Made by a program: the position numbers and the translations under genes. Below, piece after piece: positions 7,406 through 16,351 of a stretch of DNA of 48,574 nucleotides. Numbering within the stretch: position 1 is the stretch's first letter; every line of letters begins with the position of its first letter. This DNA is from Dehalococcoidia bacterium (GTDB lineage Bacteria > Chloroflexota > Dehalococcoidia > Tepidiformales > Tepidiformaceae): the NCBI GenBank assembly GCA_007118095.1, contig SKSF01000016.1:1-48574 (forward strand), written 5' to 3'. The notes below the pieces were generated by a model. That model worked only from the letters and a program-made list of their open reading frames with translations. It did not search any database and was not told where the DNA came from.

Positions 7406-8995
7406 GTGGCTGTCCTTCGCGGCCGCCCGGTGCAACTCAACGCCCCTGCCATAGCCGTCGGCCTCCTCGCCGCGGCCGTGGCAGGGGCAATGCTGCTTCC
7501 CGCGCTCTATTTGCTCATCCGCGTCTTCGCCGACCTCGGCGCGTCATTCGACGTCATGACTGGCAGCCGCGCCCTCACCTCGCTCCGCGACACGGTCATG
7601 CTGGCGGCCGCGGCAGCGCTCGGCGCCGTCGCAATTGCGGTCCCGGCCGCGTGGCTCACAACACGGACCGACCTCCCCTTCGCACGTACCTGGTTTGTCC
7701 TCCTGTCCCTCCCGCTCGCCATCCCCTCGTACATTGCCGCCATGACCCTCGTCATCTTCCTCGGGCCCCGCGGCATGCTGCAGAGCTGGCTCGAACCACT
7801 CGGCGTCGATCGCCTGCCCGACATCTATGGCTTCTGGGGCGCCTGGCTGGCCCTCACCCTCTTCACCTTCCCCTATGTCCTCCTCCCCGTGCGTGCTGCC
7901 CTGTCCTCCATGGACCGCTCCCTCGAAGAAGCCTCCCAAAGCCTGGGCAAATCCGGCATCGTCACGTTCGTCCGTGTCGTCCTCCCGCAGCTCAGGCCCG
8001 CTGCCGCCGCCGGCGCCCTCCTCGTCGCGCTCTACACCCTCAGCGACTTCGGCGCCGTCTCCATCATGAATTTCCCCTCGCTCAGCCAACAGATCTACGT
8101 CCAGTACCGCGGGACCCTCGACCGCGATGCTGCCGCCGCCCTGGCCATCCTGCTCGTGCTGGTCGCCGTCGTCGTCGTAGTCGCCGAAGGCTTCACGCGC
8201 GGCCGTGCCCGTTATCACCCCGTCTCTGCTTCGCGCCGTCCTGGCCGCATCCGGCTCGGCCGCTGGAAGTGGGCAGCGCTCGCCTATGTCGGAGCGATCG
8301 TCAGCATCGCCCTGGTCCTCCCGCTGGGGGTGCTCGCCTGGTATACCTCTCAGGGCCTCGCCCAGGGCGAATCACTGCAGGCCATACGCGAACCCGGCCT
8401 CAACTCGGCCTACGTCTCCCTCATCGCGGCAATCGTCACCGTGCTTGCCGCCCTGCCCGTCGCCTATCTCGCCGTCCGCCGCCCCGGCATCTTCTCCGTT
8501 GTCGTCGAACGTCTCTCCTATTCCGGCTATGCCCTCCCCGGCATCGTGATCGCACTCACACTCGTCTTCTTCGGAGCCAACTACGCACCCTTCCTGTATC
8601 AGACAATACCCCTGCTGGTGTTCGCCTACATGGTCAGCTTCTTGCCCCAGGCCCTCGGCGCGACCCGCGCCAGCTTCCTGCAAATCAACCCGAAGACCGA
8701 AGAAGCCGGCCGTAGCCTCGGAAAATCACCCCTCCATGTCTTCTTTCGCATCACCCTGCCACAGCTCCTCCCCGGCATGACAGCTGCGGGAGGACTCGTT
8801 TTCCTTACTGTCATGAAAGAATTACCAGCCACCTTACTGCTCAGTCCCATCGGATTCGATACCCTTGCCATACAGGCGTGGGACCTTAGCAGGGAAGGCT
8901 TCTTCACAAGAGCATCATTCGCCGCATCGGTGCTCGTCATCATTTCCGCCGTGCCCATGCTCATCATGGCCATCCGCGAAAGGACGCCTGCATGA
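7406..8995 (+). CDS. Ferric iron ABC transporter permease (FbpB-like, double-module)
   Basis: Inner-membrane permease of 529 aa with two fused halves, each carrying an EAA-type cytoplasmic loop: SLEEASQSLGKSGIVTFVRV in the first half and EEAGRSLGKSPLHVFFRITL in the second. About 12 hydrophobic segments can be counted. This duplicated architecture is normal for ferric-iron (FbpB/SfuB) and thiamine (ThiP) permeases. GTG start two bases after the binding-protein stop, with AGGAG about a dozen bases upstream. It overlaps the ATPase gene by ATGA. Given the FbpA partner, iron is the expected substrate. Confidence 0.93.
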   Translation: MAVLRGRPVQLNAPAIAVGLLAAAVAGAMLLPALYLLIRVFADLGASFDVMTGSRALTSLRDTVMLAAAAALGAVAIAVPAAWLTTRTDLPFARTWFVLLSLPLAIPSYIAAMTLVIFLGPRGMLQSWLEPLGVDRLPDIYGFWGAWLALTLFTFPYVLLPVRAALSSMDRSLEEASQSLGKSGIVTFVRVVLPQLRPAAAAGALLVALYTLSDFGAVSIMNFPSLSQQIYVQYRGTLDRDAAAALAILLVLVAVVVVVAEGFTRGRARYHPVSASRRPGRIRLGRWKWAALAYVGAIVSIALVLPLGVLAWYTSQGLAQGESLQAIREPGLNSAYVSLIAAIVTVLAALPVAYLAVRRPGIFSVVVERLSYSGYALPGIVIALTLVFFGANYAPFLYQTIPLLVFAYMVSFLPQALGATRASFLQINPKTEEAGRSLGKSPLHVFFRITLPQLLPGMTAAGGLVFLTVMKELPATLLLSPIGFDTLAIQAWDLSREGFFTRASFAASVLVIISAVPMLIMAIRERTPA

Positions 8996-10020
8996 CAGAG
9001 CCCTTTATCAAGTGCGCCGGTGTCACCAAGGCCTTCGGCAGTACCATCGCCGTAGACCACACCGACCTCCAGCTCGACCGCGGCACCATCCTCGCTCTGC
9101 TCGGCCCCAGTGGTTGTGGCAAAACCACGCTCCTCCGCCTCATCGCCGGATTCGAACGCGTCGACGAAGGCACGATCGAACTCGGTGGCCGCTTGCTCAG
9201 CTCACCTCGCAACTCCCTCCCGCCCGAAAAGCGCCGTGTTGGGCTCGTCTTCCAGGACTACGCCCTCTTCCCGCACCTCAATGTCGAAGCAAACGTCGCA
9301 TTCGGCGTCCCGCGCGGCGTGGACAAGAAAGCCCGCATCGCCGAAATGCTCGAGCTGGTTGGGCTTGGTCGGCTGGGCAAGCGCATGCCGCACGAACTCT
9401 CCGGAGGCCAGCAGCAGCGCGTCGCCCTCGCACGCACCCTTGCCGCCGAACCCGACCTCGTCCTCCTGGACGAACCCTTCTCAAACCTCGACCCCTCCCT
9501 ACGCACACGCGTTCGCAACGACGTCTGGCGCATCCTTCGCGAATGCAACCAGACCGCCATCGTCGTGACACATGACCAGGAAGAAGCATTCGGCCTCCCC
9601 GGCCTCGTCGGAGTCATGCTCGACGGCCGAATCCTTCAGGTTGGGACCGCGCCCGAACTCTACCTTCGCCCGGCCGACCGGCGGGTCGCCGAGTTCATCG
9701 GCGACGCCAACTTCATCCGGGGAGACAAACAGGGGAGCGCCGCCGCGTGCGCCCTCGGGACCATTCCCGTCACCGGCGAACGCGAAGGCGCCGTCGATCT
9801 CATGGTGCGTCCCGAAGACATTCGCCTCGATCCTGATGCACCTCTTCAGGCGGAAGTGGTGCGCACTGAGTACTACGGGCACGACCAGGTCGTCTTCCTC
9901 CGGCTCCCCGATGGCGAGATCGTCCGTGTGCGCGTCCTCCAGGGCGCGTCGTATGCACCCGGTGAGGTCTATGGGCTCCGGCTGGCAGGCGAAGCAATTG
10001 CCTACCCCGTCGAAGCCTGA
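8992..10020 (+). CDS. Ferric iron ABC transporter ATP-binding protein (FbpC-like)
   Basis: Energising subunit of the iron importer (342 aa), acting at the cytoplasmic face of the permease. All ATPase motifs are intact: Walker A GPSGCGKTT (near residue 40), signature LSGGQQQRVALAR, Walker B LVLLDEPFSNLD and H-loop VVTHDQEEA. The C-terminal ~110 residues form a TOBE-like regulatory domain. ATG overlaps the permease stop (ATGA), indicating coupled translation. The next gene follows after 37 bases. Confidence 0.95.
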   Translation: MTEPFIKCAGVTKAFGSTIAVDHTDLQLDRGTILALLGPSGCGKTTLLRLIAGFERVDEGTIELGGRLLSSPRNSLPPEKRRVGLVFQDYALFPHLNVEANVAFGVPRGVDKKARIAEMLELVGLGRLGKRMPHELSGGQQQRVALARTLAAEPDLVLLDEPFSNLDPSLRTRVRNDVWRILRECNQTAIVVTHDQEEAFGLPGLVGVMLDGRILQVGTAPELYLRPADRRVAEFIGDANFIRGDKQGSAAACALGTIPVTGEREGAVDLMVRPEDIRLDPDAPLQAEVVRTEYYGHDQVVFLRLPDGEIVRVRVLQGASYAPGEVYGLRLAGEAIAYPVEA

Positions 10021-10057
10021 ACGGCCCGCCGCATCGCAGCATCAAGGAGTGGTTACC

Positions 10058-10435
10058 GTGAATGGACACGGGCCGCTGGGCCCCCGGATCGTCGCCGCAC
10101 TGCTCCAGCGGTGCTCCCGCTGTTATCGTGGCCCCGCATACGAGGGCTTCATCACCATGCATGAGCACTGCCCCGCATGCGGCTGGCGCTATGAACGCGA
10201 ACCTGGCTACTTCGTCGGCGCGATGTATGCCAGCTACACGCTTGGATTCGCCATCGTCATGCCCATCTGGTTCATCCTCATGGCCTCCGGAGCATCGTTC
10301 GGTACCATCATGGCCGTGGTGCTGGGCACCCTTGCGGTCACCTCCCCAATCATGTTCCGGTATTCTCGCGTCCTCTGGATGCACTTCGACGCCTATTTCA
10401 ACGGCACGTCCGAAGATGCAGAAACGGCGGGGTAG
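10058..10435 (+). CDS. DUF983 family zinc-ribbon membrane protein
   Basis: Small membrane protein of 125 aa. An N-terminal Cys-pair ribbon, CSRC...CPAC, is followed by WRYEREPGYFVGAMYASY, the core DUF983 motif, and two transmembrane segments. The function of the family is not established. GTG at 10058 was chosen for the AAGGAG eight bases upstream. It lies 37 bases after the iron ATPase and probably shares its transcript. Its stop codon lies inside the terminator hairpin that ends the operon. Confidence 0.8.
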   Translation: MNGHGPLGPRIVAALLQRCSRCYRGPAYEGFITMHEHCPACGWRYEREPGYFVGAMYASYTLGFAIVMPIWFILMASGASFGTIMAVVLGTLAVTSPIMFRYSRVLWMHFDAYFNGTSEDAETAG

Positions 10436-10453
10436 CCCCCGCCGTTTCTGCAT
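10416..10453. terminator. Terminator hairpin enclosing a stop codon
   Basis: Seventeen-base-pair perfect stem, 10416-10432 against 10437-10453, with the DUF983 stop codon TAG in the four-base loop; GGTTTTC follows. It lies between converging genes and ends the iron operon, and on the other strand the FBPase gene. Confidence 0.85.
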
Positions 10454-10471
10454 GGTTTTCGTGAGGCCAGC

Positions 10472-11479
10472 TTACTCGCGTTCGTCAACCGCGTAACGGT
10501 CTCCGCTGATGCTCTGCAGCTTCCGCCACCGGTGATCCGTCGTGATGCGCCGCATCGTACCTGAACGCGACCGCATCACCAGCGATTCGCTCTGGGCGCC
10601 GCCCGGCACATATTCCACGCCTCGCAGCATGTCGCCCGTCGTGATCCCTGTGGCCGCGAAGAACACATCGTCACTCCCCACAAGGTCGTCGATAGTCAAC
10701 ACCTGGTCGAACGAGATCCCCTGCTCCGCCGCCACCTTGCGGTCGTTGTCATCGCGAGCCCACATCCGGGCCTGGATATCTCCGCCCATCGACTTTAACG
10801 CGCACGCAGTGATAACCCCCTCCGGCGAACCGCCAATGCCCAGCAGCATATCTACGCCCCGGCCAGGGAGTGCCGCGCTTATCGCGCCCTCGACATCGCC
10901 GTCGCTGATGAACCGGATGCGAGAGCCCGCCGCGCGGACCTGGTCCGCCAGCGCCGTATTCCGGTCACGGTCCAGCATCACCACCGTCACCTCTTCCACG
11001 GCAAGGTCGTTCGCACGCGCCACCTGCTGGATGTTCCATACCACCGGTGCCGACAGGTCAATCATTCCCCTCGCCGCGGGCCCCACGGCGATCTTCTCCA
11101 TGTAGAACACATCGCCCGGGTTATACATCGTCCCCCGCGGAGACACCGCCACCACCGCAAGAGCCCCCGGCCGTCCCAACGCCAGCAGCCGCGTCCCATC
11201 GATGGGGTCCACAGCGACGTCCACCTGCGGGCCGTCCTGGCTCCCGACACGCTCACCGTTGTAGAGCATCGGCGCCTCGTCCTTCTCGCCTTCGCCGATG
11301 ACGATCACGCCGTCCATCGAGACCGTATCCAGCATTAACCGCATCGCGTCCACAGCCGCCTGGTCCGATGCATTCTTGTCGCCACGCCCCATCCAGCGGG
11401 CGGCCGCCAGCGCTGCCGCCTCCGTGGTGCGCACCAGTTCCATCGCGATGTTACGGTCGGGGACCTGTTCGTTTCTCAA
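10472..11479 (-). CDS. glpX: Fructose-1,6-bisphosphatase class II (GlpX)
   Basis: Hydrolyses fructose-1,6-bisphosphate to fructose-6-phosphate in gluconeogenesis (335 aa). Family motifs are clear: AARWMGRGDKNASDQAAVDAMR, GEGEKDEAPML and VAVDPIDGT (metal and substrate binding), then GDVEGAISAALPG and IGGSPEGVI. I chose a TTG start at 11479 because GGGAGA lies just upstream and the resulting N-terminus (RNEQVPDRN...ELVRTTEAAAL) aligns with E. coli GlpX; the longer frame adds unsupported residues. A TACAAT hexamer on the minus strand at 11606-11611 could be its -10. Confidence 0.92.
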   Translation of the reverse strand: MRNEQVPDRNIAMELVRTTEAAALAAARWMGRGDKNASDQAAVDAMRLMLDTVSMDGVIVIGEGEKDEAPMLYNGERVGSQDGPQVDVAVDPIDGTRLLALGRPGALAVVAVSPRGTMYNPGDVFYMEKIAVGPAARGMIDLSAPVVWNIQQVARANDLAVEEVTVVMLDRDRNTALADQVRAAGSRIRFISDGDVEGAISAALPGRGVDMLLGIGGSPEGVITACALKSMGGDIQARMWARDDNDRKVAAEQGISFDQVLTIDDLVGSDDVFFAATGITTGDMLRGVEYVPGGAQSESLVMRSRSGTMRRITTDHRWRKLQSISGDRYAVDERE

Positions 11480-11663
11480 GCGCTTCTCCCTGTCTCGTAC
11501 GTGGCGTCCAGGCGACTCGGAGCTAATGGACAGGCGCACTGCCAGCCTTCAGCCGCGCTTCGCCCGGCAGAGCCCCGGCCCGTCGTCCGCACTCGCCCGC
11601 GGGCGATTGTACCTGAGCCAGCCGCCCCGCGGGGAAGCAGCAACGACCATCCGCGATCGTTGG

Positions 11664-12497
11664 CTAGATCGGCTTACCGGTAACGAACATCAGGCCCTTG
11701 CTCAACACCTCACCCGCGAACACCGCGCCCATGGCGATATACAACAGGCCCGTTGCGCTCTGCATTGCCCGCGTGCGAGTGGTCGCGTAGGCAAGCACCG
11801 CAAGGATGACCGGGAAGACCAGCCCCACCGCCACGCGCAGGTAAAACGCCGGGTTGCCCAGGATGCCCGTGTCGATTGGGTTCGCTGGTGTCGGCGTCTC
11901 GCGTACCGGGATAGCCAGGTTAAGTGCCACCACGACTGCCTGGAACAACAGCACACCGATGGTGATCACCGCGAGTTCCCGCATGGGCCATGAGGGCAGC
12001 GTCCCCTCCGTCAGATACCAGTGTCCCCACGTCATCGCCACCGAGACCGCGCCCATCGCAAGCGTCCCGGCCCCGAGTGCGAGCAGCGTCGCGGGCAGCC
12101 CCCACGTCGGCGGCGCGAACATCCCCGCGTACGCCACGATGACGACGATGCCCGCAATGGAACCGGCGATGCCGGCGATCCGGCCGACAGGATCCCAGCC
12201 CATGAACACGCCGAACATGTAGATGACGCTCGCAATGAGCACCACGAGCATCGCGTCCTGCGAAAGCCCGAACCAGCTCCCGTCAATCGGATAGCCGTCG
12301 ACGTTTGAGCCGATACTCAGCGTTGCCCCCGTCCAGTACGCGAGCCCCGCTGTCACGGCGATACATAGCGCCATCGTCAGTACGAAACCCCGCGTCACTC
12401 CGCCCCGGAGGTCCGCCACCAGGGTGATCCACAGGCTGCCAATGGCAAGTTCGGCAAGGATGAGAAGCAGCGTATACGGCAGTGCCTCGACGTTCAC
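11664..12497 (-). CDS. Uncharacterised polytopic membrane protein
   Basis: Integral membrane protein of 277 aa with about eight hydrophobic helices. There is a GHWYL motif midway, and the last helices (FYLRVAVGLVFPVILAVLAY...VFAGEVLSKGLMF) faintly recall DmsC/NrfD-type quinol-interacting anchors, but I cannot assign a family with confidence. The start is GTG at 12497. There is no Shine-Dalgarno, but TACACT lies exactly six bases upstream, so the transcript is predicted to be leaderless. It stands downstream of, and on the same strand as, the cysteine desulfurase gene (74-base gap). Confidence 0.75.
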   Translation of the reverse strand: MNVEALPYTLLLILAELAIGSLWITLVADLRGGVTRGFVLTMALCIAVTAGLAYWTGATLSIGSNVDGYPIDGSWFGLSQDAMLVVLIASVIYMFGVFMGWDPVGRIAGIAGSIAGIVVIVAYAGMFAPPTWGLPATLLALGAGTLAMGAVSVAMTWGHWYLTEGTLPSWPMRELAVITIGVLLFQAVVVALNLAIPVRETPTPANPIDTGILGNPAFYLRVAVGLVFPVILAVLAYATTRTRAMQSATGLLYIAMGAVFAGEVLSKGLMFVTGKPI

Positions 12498-12503
12498 AGT
12501 CCG

Positions 12504-12509
12504 AGTGTA
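12504..12509 (-). promoter_or_regulatory. -10 element of a leaderless gene
   Basis: TACACT (minus strand) ends six bases before the GTG start at 12497 of the membrane-protein gene. No Shine-Dalgarno is present. Confidence 0.55.
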
Positions 12510-12571
12510 GGCGTTTCGTTCCTACCGGTCAGTCCATATACGGGGTCGAATACCGATCTTTTCCAATCGAT

Positions 12572-13753
12572 CTAGGCGCTTCGCCGCTCACCTTCCATGT
12601 GGCGGAGCGCCGCAACCTCCGCGGGCAGCACCGACAGCACCTGCGACACGTCTTCCGAGGTCGTCTGCTCGCCGAGGCTGAAGCGCACACTCCCCACCGC
12701 CTGTCGGATTGGCACACCCATCGCCAGCAGCACATGCGAAGGCTCCCAGGTCGAGTTCGAACACGCACTTCCCGAGCTCGCCGCTATCCCATGCTTGTCG
12801 AGCTGCTCGAGCAACGCGTCACTCTCAATTCCATCGAACGACACATTCAGGTTGTTCGGCAGGCAGTTCGCCTGGCATCCGTTCACCCGCGCCCCGGGGA
12901 TAGACTCGAGGATTCCGTCTCGCAAGAGGTTCCGCAGCTTCCAGACCCGTTCGCTTCGTTCTCGTATATCGCGTCTTGCCTGCTCAAGCGCAACCGCGGT
13001 TCCAACCGCGCCCGCAACGTTCTCTGTCCCCGCCCGCTTCTGCATCTCCTGGCCCCCGCCGCTGATGAGTGGCCGGAACGGCGTTGCCCGCCGCAGGTAG
13101 AGAATGCCCGAACCCTTCGGGCCGCCGAACTTGTGCCCCGAAAGGCTCAGCGCGTCCACCCCCAGCGCCCCCACATCAATATCCAGCCACCCCGGCGCCT
13201 GCACCGCGTCCGTATGCAACATCACCCGGTGCCCCTGCTCCGCGGCGAACTCCCGGATAATCCCCGCAAGTTCGGCCACCGGTTGGACAGTCCCGACCTC
13301 ATTGTTCGCCAGCATCACGCTCGCCAGCACCGTCTCCCGTCGCAAGGCTCCACGAAACTCATCCAGCGAAACCCGACCGTGCGCATCGCAGCCCAGGTAG
13401 GTCACCTCGAACCCCTGCTCCTCAAGCGATTGCGCCGCATGAAGTCCCGCGTGGTGCTCGATGGCGGTCGTGAGCACGTGCGCGCCAGCGCCCGCGCGCC
13501 GCATCGCATAGCCGATGCCGCACAACGCCGCGTTGATGCTCTCCGTCCCCCCGCTCGTGAACAGGATCTCCGAAGGCCGTGCGCCCAGCTCACCCGCAAT
13601 CCGCGCCCGCGCATCGTCGATAGCCGCCTGCGCTACCCGTCCCGCACGGTAGAGCCCGCTCGGGTTCCCATACTCGTTGCGCAGGTAGGGCAGCATCGTC
13701 TCGAGCGCCTCCGGCCGCAGGGGCGTCGTCGCCGCATGGTCCAGGTACGTCAT
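12572..13753 (-). CDS. Cysteine desulfurase, NifS/IscS family
   Basis: PLP enzyme that removes sulfur from cysteine for Fe-S cluster and thio-cofactor assembly (393 aa). The N-terminal TYLDHAATTPL, TEHH-like AIEHHAG, DAVQAPG and the PLP-lysine motif SLSGHKFGGPKG are intact. So is the catalytic-cysteine loop ASSGSACSN. The ATG at 13753 is favoured because it matches the family N-terminus and because TATCCT lies eight bases upstream; an ATG at 13771 is an alternative. No scaffold (IscU/SufU) gene is adjacent. LarE, another sulfur-handling enzyme, is elsewhere in the window (39851-40678). Confidence 0.93.
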   Translation of the reverse strand: MTYLDHAATTPLRPEALETMLPYLRNEYGNPSGLYRAGRVAQAAIDDARARIAGELGARPSEILFTSGGTESINAALCGIGYAMRRAGAGAHVLTTAIEHHAGLHAAQSLEEQGFEVTYLGCDAHGRVSLDEFRGALRRETVLASVMLANNEVGTVQPVAELAGIIREFAAEQGHRVMLHTDAVQAPGWLDIDVGALGVDALSLSGHKFGGPKGSGILYLRRATPFRPLISGGGQEMQKRAGTENVAGAVGTAVALEQARRDIRERSERVWKLRNLLRDGILESIPGARVNGCQANCLPNNLNVSFDGIESDALLEQLDKHGIAASSGSACSNSTWEPSHVLLAMGVPIRQAVGSVRFSLGEQTTSEDVSQVLSVLPAEVAALRHMEGERRSA

Positions 13754-13761
13754 GTTCACCG

Positions 13762-13767
13762 AGGATA
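13762..13767 (-). promoter_or_regulatory. -10 element of cysteine desulfurase
   Basis: TATCCT on the minus strand, eight bases before the ATG at 13753, which would give an essentially leaderless mRNA. It faces the leaderless promoter of the MaoC-like gene at 13812-13817. Confidence 0.4.
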
Positions 13768-13811
13768 GCATCGAAGCCCGCCTCGCCGTTGAGGCAACCC
13801 GTACGGGCGCG

Positions 13812-13817
13812 TAGGCT
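13812..13817 (+). promoter_or_regulatory. -10 element of a leaderless gene
   Basis: TAGGCT seven bases before the GTG at 13825, with no Shine-Dalgarno. Confidence 0.55.
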
Positions 13818-13824
13818 CCGCAAC

Positions 13825-14292
13825 GTGGTTGATCAAAGCCTTCTCACCGACGACGTCCGTGCCCACATCGGACGGACCGCGCCGCGCGGGATCACTCGCG
13901 TGACACCCCAGGCCCTCCTCAGGTCGTCCGACACCTACTTCGGCAAACCCTGGGAACCAGTCCCCGGAAACGGCGAACCGGTCCCCGGTATCGTCATCGC
14001 CGCGCTCGAAACCGAGAGCGCCGGGCTCGACTTGCCAACCGTCATGCCCAACAGCCTGCTCATCTCCAACGAATGGCAGTTCGAGCGACGGCTCCGCATG
14101 GGTGAAGACCTCGAAGTGCAGTCCCGCCTCGCCGACATCTCCGAACGCTTCGGCGGCCGTTTCGGCCAGAGCCTCTACTTCCGCACCGAAGTCGAATTCA
14201 CTGAGCCCGGTAGCGGCGCCGTCGTCGCACGCACCGTCCAGACCATGATGCAGTACGACGCCGCCAACGAAAGCCGGGGTGATGACGAATGA
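13825..14292 (+). CDS. MaoC-like N-terminal hot-dog protein (FAS1_DH region)
   Basis: Protein of 155 aa resembling the N-terminal, usually non-catalytic half of heteromeric acyl dehydratases (HadA/ChsH1 type). Visible matches are the ITRVTPQALLRSSDTYF opening, LISNEWQFERRLRMGEDL and the SRLADISERFG...FRTEVEFT strands. It overlaps the next MaoC-like gene by ATGA, as expected for a heterodimer. GTG at 13825 starts the conserved region and has a -10-like TAGGCT seven bases upstream; a longer reading to 13789 has no support. Its paralogue in the window is at 42198-42701. Confidence 0.78.
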   Translation: MVDQSLLTDDVRAHIGRTAPRGITRVTPQALLRSSDTYFGKPWEPVPGNGEPVPGIVIAALETESAGLDLPTVMPNSLLISNEWQFERRLRMGEDLEVQSRLADISERFGGRFGQSLYFRTEVEFTEPGSGAVVARTVQTMMQYDAANESRGDDE

Positions 14293-14705
14293 GCCTGGAT
14301 GTCGCCCAGCTCAAAGAAGGTGACGAGCTCCCCCCGCTTGAACTCGCCCCCGACCTCGGCCAGGTCATCCGCTATTGCGGCATGGCGTGGGCCTTCCCGC
14401 CGTTCTTCTATGACATCGAAGCGGCCCGCGCACAGGGAATGCCCGGCACCATCGTCCCCGGCCCCCTCAAGCTCGGCCTCGTCTACCGCGCCATCCATGA
14501 ATGGCTCGGTGACGCCGGCTGGGTTCGCCAGGTGCGCGCTGCCCACAGGCGCCCCGACATCACCGGGCGGCCCATCGTCGTCGTTGGAAATATCGCGCGC
14601 CTCTACGAAGAAGACGGCGCCGATCGCGCGGACCTTGAGCTTCTGGTCATCAATGAGGACAATCAGCCCTCTGTCCGCGCCTTCGCCATCGTCGAATTCA
14701 GCTGA
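14289..14705 (+). CDS. MaoC-like hot-dog protein without the catalytic Asp/His dyad
   Basis: Second hot-dog subunit (138 aa), partner of the preceding protein. Aligned with the MaoC-like protein at 41771-42187, which has Asp35 and His40, this one has Ala35 and Phe40 (segment WAFPPFFYD), and HG of the hydratase motif is replaced by PG (VPGPLK). Hydratase activity of the usual kind is therefore doubtful; a different reaction or a ligand-binding role is possible. Translation is coupled to the upstream gene (ATGA overlap), and an esterase follows after 20 bases. Confidence 0.8.
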   Translation: MSLDVAQLKEGDELPPLELAPDLGQVIRYCGMAWAFPPFFYDIEAARAQGMPGTIVPGPLKLGLVYRAIHEWLGDAGWVRQVRAAHRRPDITGRPIVVVGNIARLYEEDGADRADLELLVINEDNQPSVRAFAIVEFS

Positions 14706-14725
14706 ACACCAGCAGGGAGTGAACC

Positions 14726-15670
14726 GTGGATCCACAGGTCCAGGCCATACTCGACTCGATGGCGCAACGTGCCCAGGCCGCCGGCGCCCCACCCATGTGG
14801 GAGCTGCCCCCGGCCGAGGCGCGCGCAAATGCCGAGACAAACTTCCAGGCGTTCAACGACCCCATGCCCGCCGGTGTCGTGATCGACGATCGCAAGATCC
14901 CCGGCCCGGAGGGCGACATCCCCGTCAAGGTCTTCACCCCGTCCGATGACGGGCCGTGGCCCCTGCTCGTCTACTTCCACGGCGGCGGGTGGGTCATCGG
15001 CAGCCCGGCGACCCATGCGAAGCTCTGCGCCGAGCTCGCGGCTGGTGCCGGGGCCGTCGTCGTCAGCGTTGATTACCGCCTCGCACCCGAACACCCCGCC
15101 CCGGCTCCGCTCGACGACTGCGTAGCCGCGGCGAAGTGGGCGGTCGAAAACGCCGGCGAACTGAATGCCACCGCCGGCCGGTGGGCAATCGCCGGGGACT
15201 CGGCTGGCGCGAACCTTGCCGCCGCATCGTGCATCCGCCTGCGCGACGAAGGCGGCCCGTTGCCCGTCTTCCAGCTCCTCCTCTACGGGGTATTCCAGCG
15301 CGACCTCGAAACCGAATCCATGCAGGCAAACGGCGAAGGGATGATCCTGGAGCGGCGCACCATGGAATGGTTCTGGGAACAGTACCTCTCGGGCGGTGCC
15401 AGCGCCGGAGACCCCCTCCTCTCCCCCGTAAACGCCTCGCTCGAAGGCGTCCCCCCGGCACGACTCATCGTCGGTACCCTCGACCCGCTGTTGGACGACA
15501 GTCATCGGTTCGCGGAGGCCCTGGAAAAGGCCGGCGTGCCCGTCGTCCTCAGCGAATATCCCGACCAACCCCACCTCTTCCTCCAGCTCTCGGAAATGCT
15601 CGACGCCGGGAAGCAGGGTGTCGCCGAAGCGGTGATGGCCCTCCGCCAGGCGCTCCGTCAGCCCGCGTAA
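14726..15670 (+). CDS. Alpha/beta hydrolase, hormone-sensitive-lipase-like esterase
   Basis: Cytoplasmic carboxylesterase of 314 aa. It has the HSL-family oxyanion motif HGGGW (VYFHGGGWVIGS), nucleophile elbow GDSAGA, the catalytic Asp in VGTLDPLLDD and His in YPDQPHLFL, all in the right order. Likely substrates are short-chain acyl esters. GTG start with AGGGAG six bases upstream. It closes a three-gene unit after the two MaoC-like proteins, hinting at an acyl-CoA or ester breakdown pathway. Confidence 0.9.
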   Translation: MDPQVQAILDSMAQRAQAAGAPPMWELPPAEARANAETNFQAFNDPMPAGVVIDDRKIPGPEGDIPVKVFTPSDDGPWPLLVYFHGGGWVIGSPATHAKLCAELAAGAGAVVVSVDYRLAPEHPAPAPLDDCVAAAKWAVENAGELNATAGRWAIAGDSAGANLAAASCIRLRDEGGPLPVFQLLLYGVFQRDLETESMQANGEGMILERRTMEWFWEQYLSGGASAGDPLLSPVNASLEGVPPARLIVGTLDPLLDDSHRFAEALEKAGVPVVLSEYPDQPHLFLQLSEMLDAGKQGVAEAVMALRQALRQPA

Positions 15671-15697
15671 CGAGGCCTTCGCAGCCCGTCACAAGAA

Positions 15698-15722
15698 AAG
15701 GGGCACCCGCAGGGTGCCCCTT
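15698..15722. terminator. Intrinsic terminator
   Basis: Perfect 11-bp stem AAGGGGCACCC (15698-15708) / GGGTGCCCCTT (15712-15722), loop GCA, between the esterase and the converging membrane-protein gene. Confidence 0.85.
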
Positions 15723-15745
15723 CGCATTTCCTTGCTGACGTGCCA

Positions 15746-16351
15746 CTACGACCAGTCGAAGAGCACGCCGAAGAACCCGGCCCCGATCGGGTAGTCACCC
15801 GTGCCGTGCTGCAGTGCGATAAGTCCAAGCACGAGCACCATCACGCTGAAACCGATGGTTGATGAAATGACCACCTGCGTAGAGTCCGCATTCGTCGCAG
15901 ACTGCACGGCATAAATCATCATCACGAACAGCAACGCCAGTGGAACGATGGCGAACAGCGGCCACAACACCGGGACGAACATCAACACCGAGGCTGCAAA
16001 CGGGATTGACCCATATCCCATGGTCCGCAGGAGCGATTGCACGTCTGCTGTCACCCGGTACATCTGCGCCATCACCACATACACCACCAGCCCGGCGACA
16101 ACGTACATCACTGCAAAGAAGATGGACCCGAGGATGAAGTTGTTGACCCAGTTGTTATCCAGCCCATCGAGGAACGCACCAGGGACGATCGCCCAGTGGA
16201 GCGCCGCGCCCAGGCCCGCCAGCAGCGCGCTCACGGCAAGCACAATCAAGGCAGGTATCAGCTCCTGCGTGTCGTCGCGTACCTCATCGAACACCGTCGT
16301 ATCGAAGCGTGCGAGCCGAATTACCCGGTTCACAATTGCATTGGGGTCCAT
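15746..16351 (-). CDS. Yip1-family-like membrane protein
   Basis: Membrane protein of 201 aa with five predicted helices after a short cytoplasmic N-terminus (VNRVIRLARFDTTVFDEVRDD). This is the usual Yip1/DUF1282 layout, including an RVTADVQSLLRTMGYGSIPF loop typical of the family. Function unknown. The ATG at 16351 has AGGAG just upstream; the frame extends 50 codons further without support. TATAGT on the minus strand at 16427-16432 could be its promoter -10, giving a ~70-nt leader. Confidence 0.75.
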   Translation of the reverse strand: MDPNAIVNRVIRLARFDTTVFDEVRDDTQELIPALIVLAVSALLAGLGAALHWAIVPGAFLDGLDNNWVNNFILGSIFFAVMYVVAGLVVYVVMAQMYRVTADVQSLLRTMGYGSIPFAASVLMFVPVLWPLFAIVPLALLFVMMIYAVQSATNADSTQVVISSTIGFSVMVLVLGLIALQHGTGDYPIGAGFFGVLFDWS

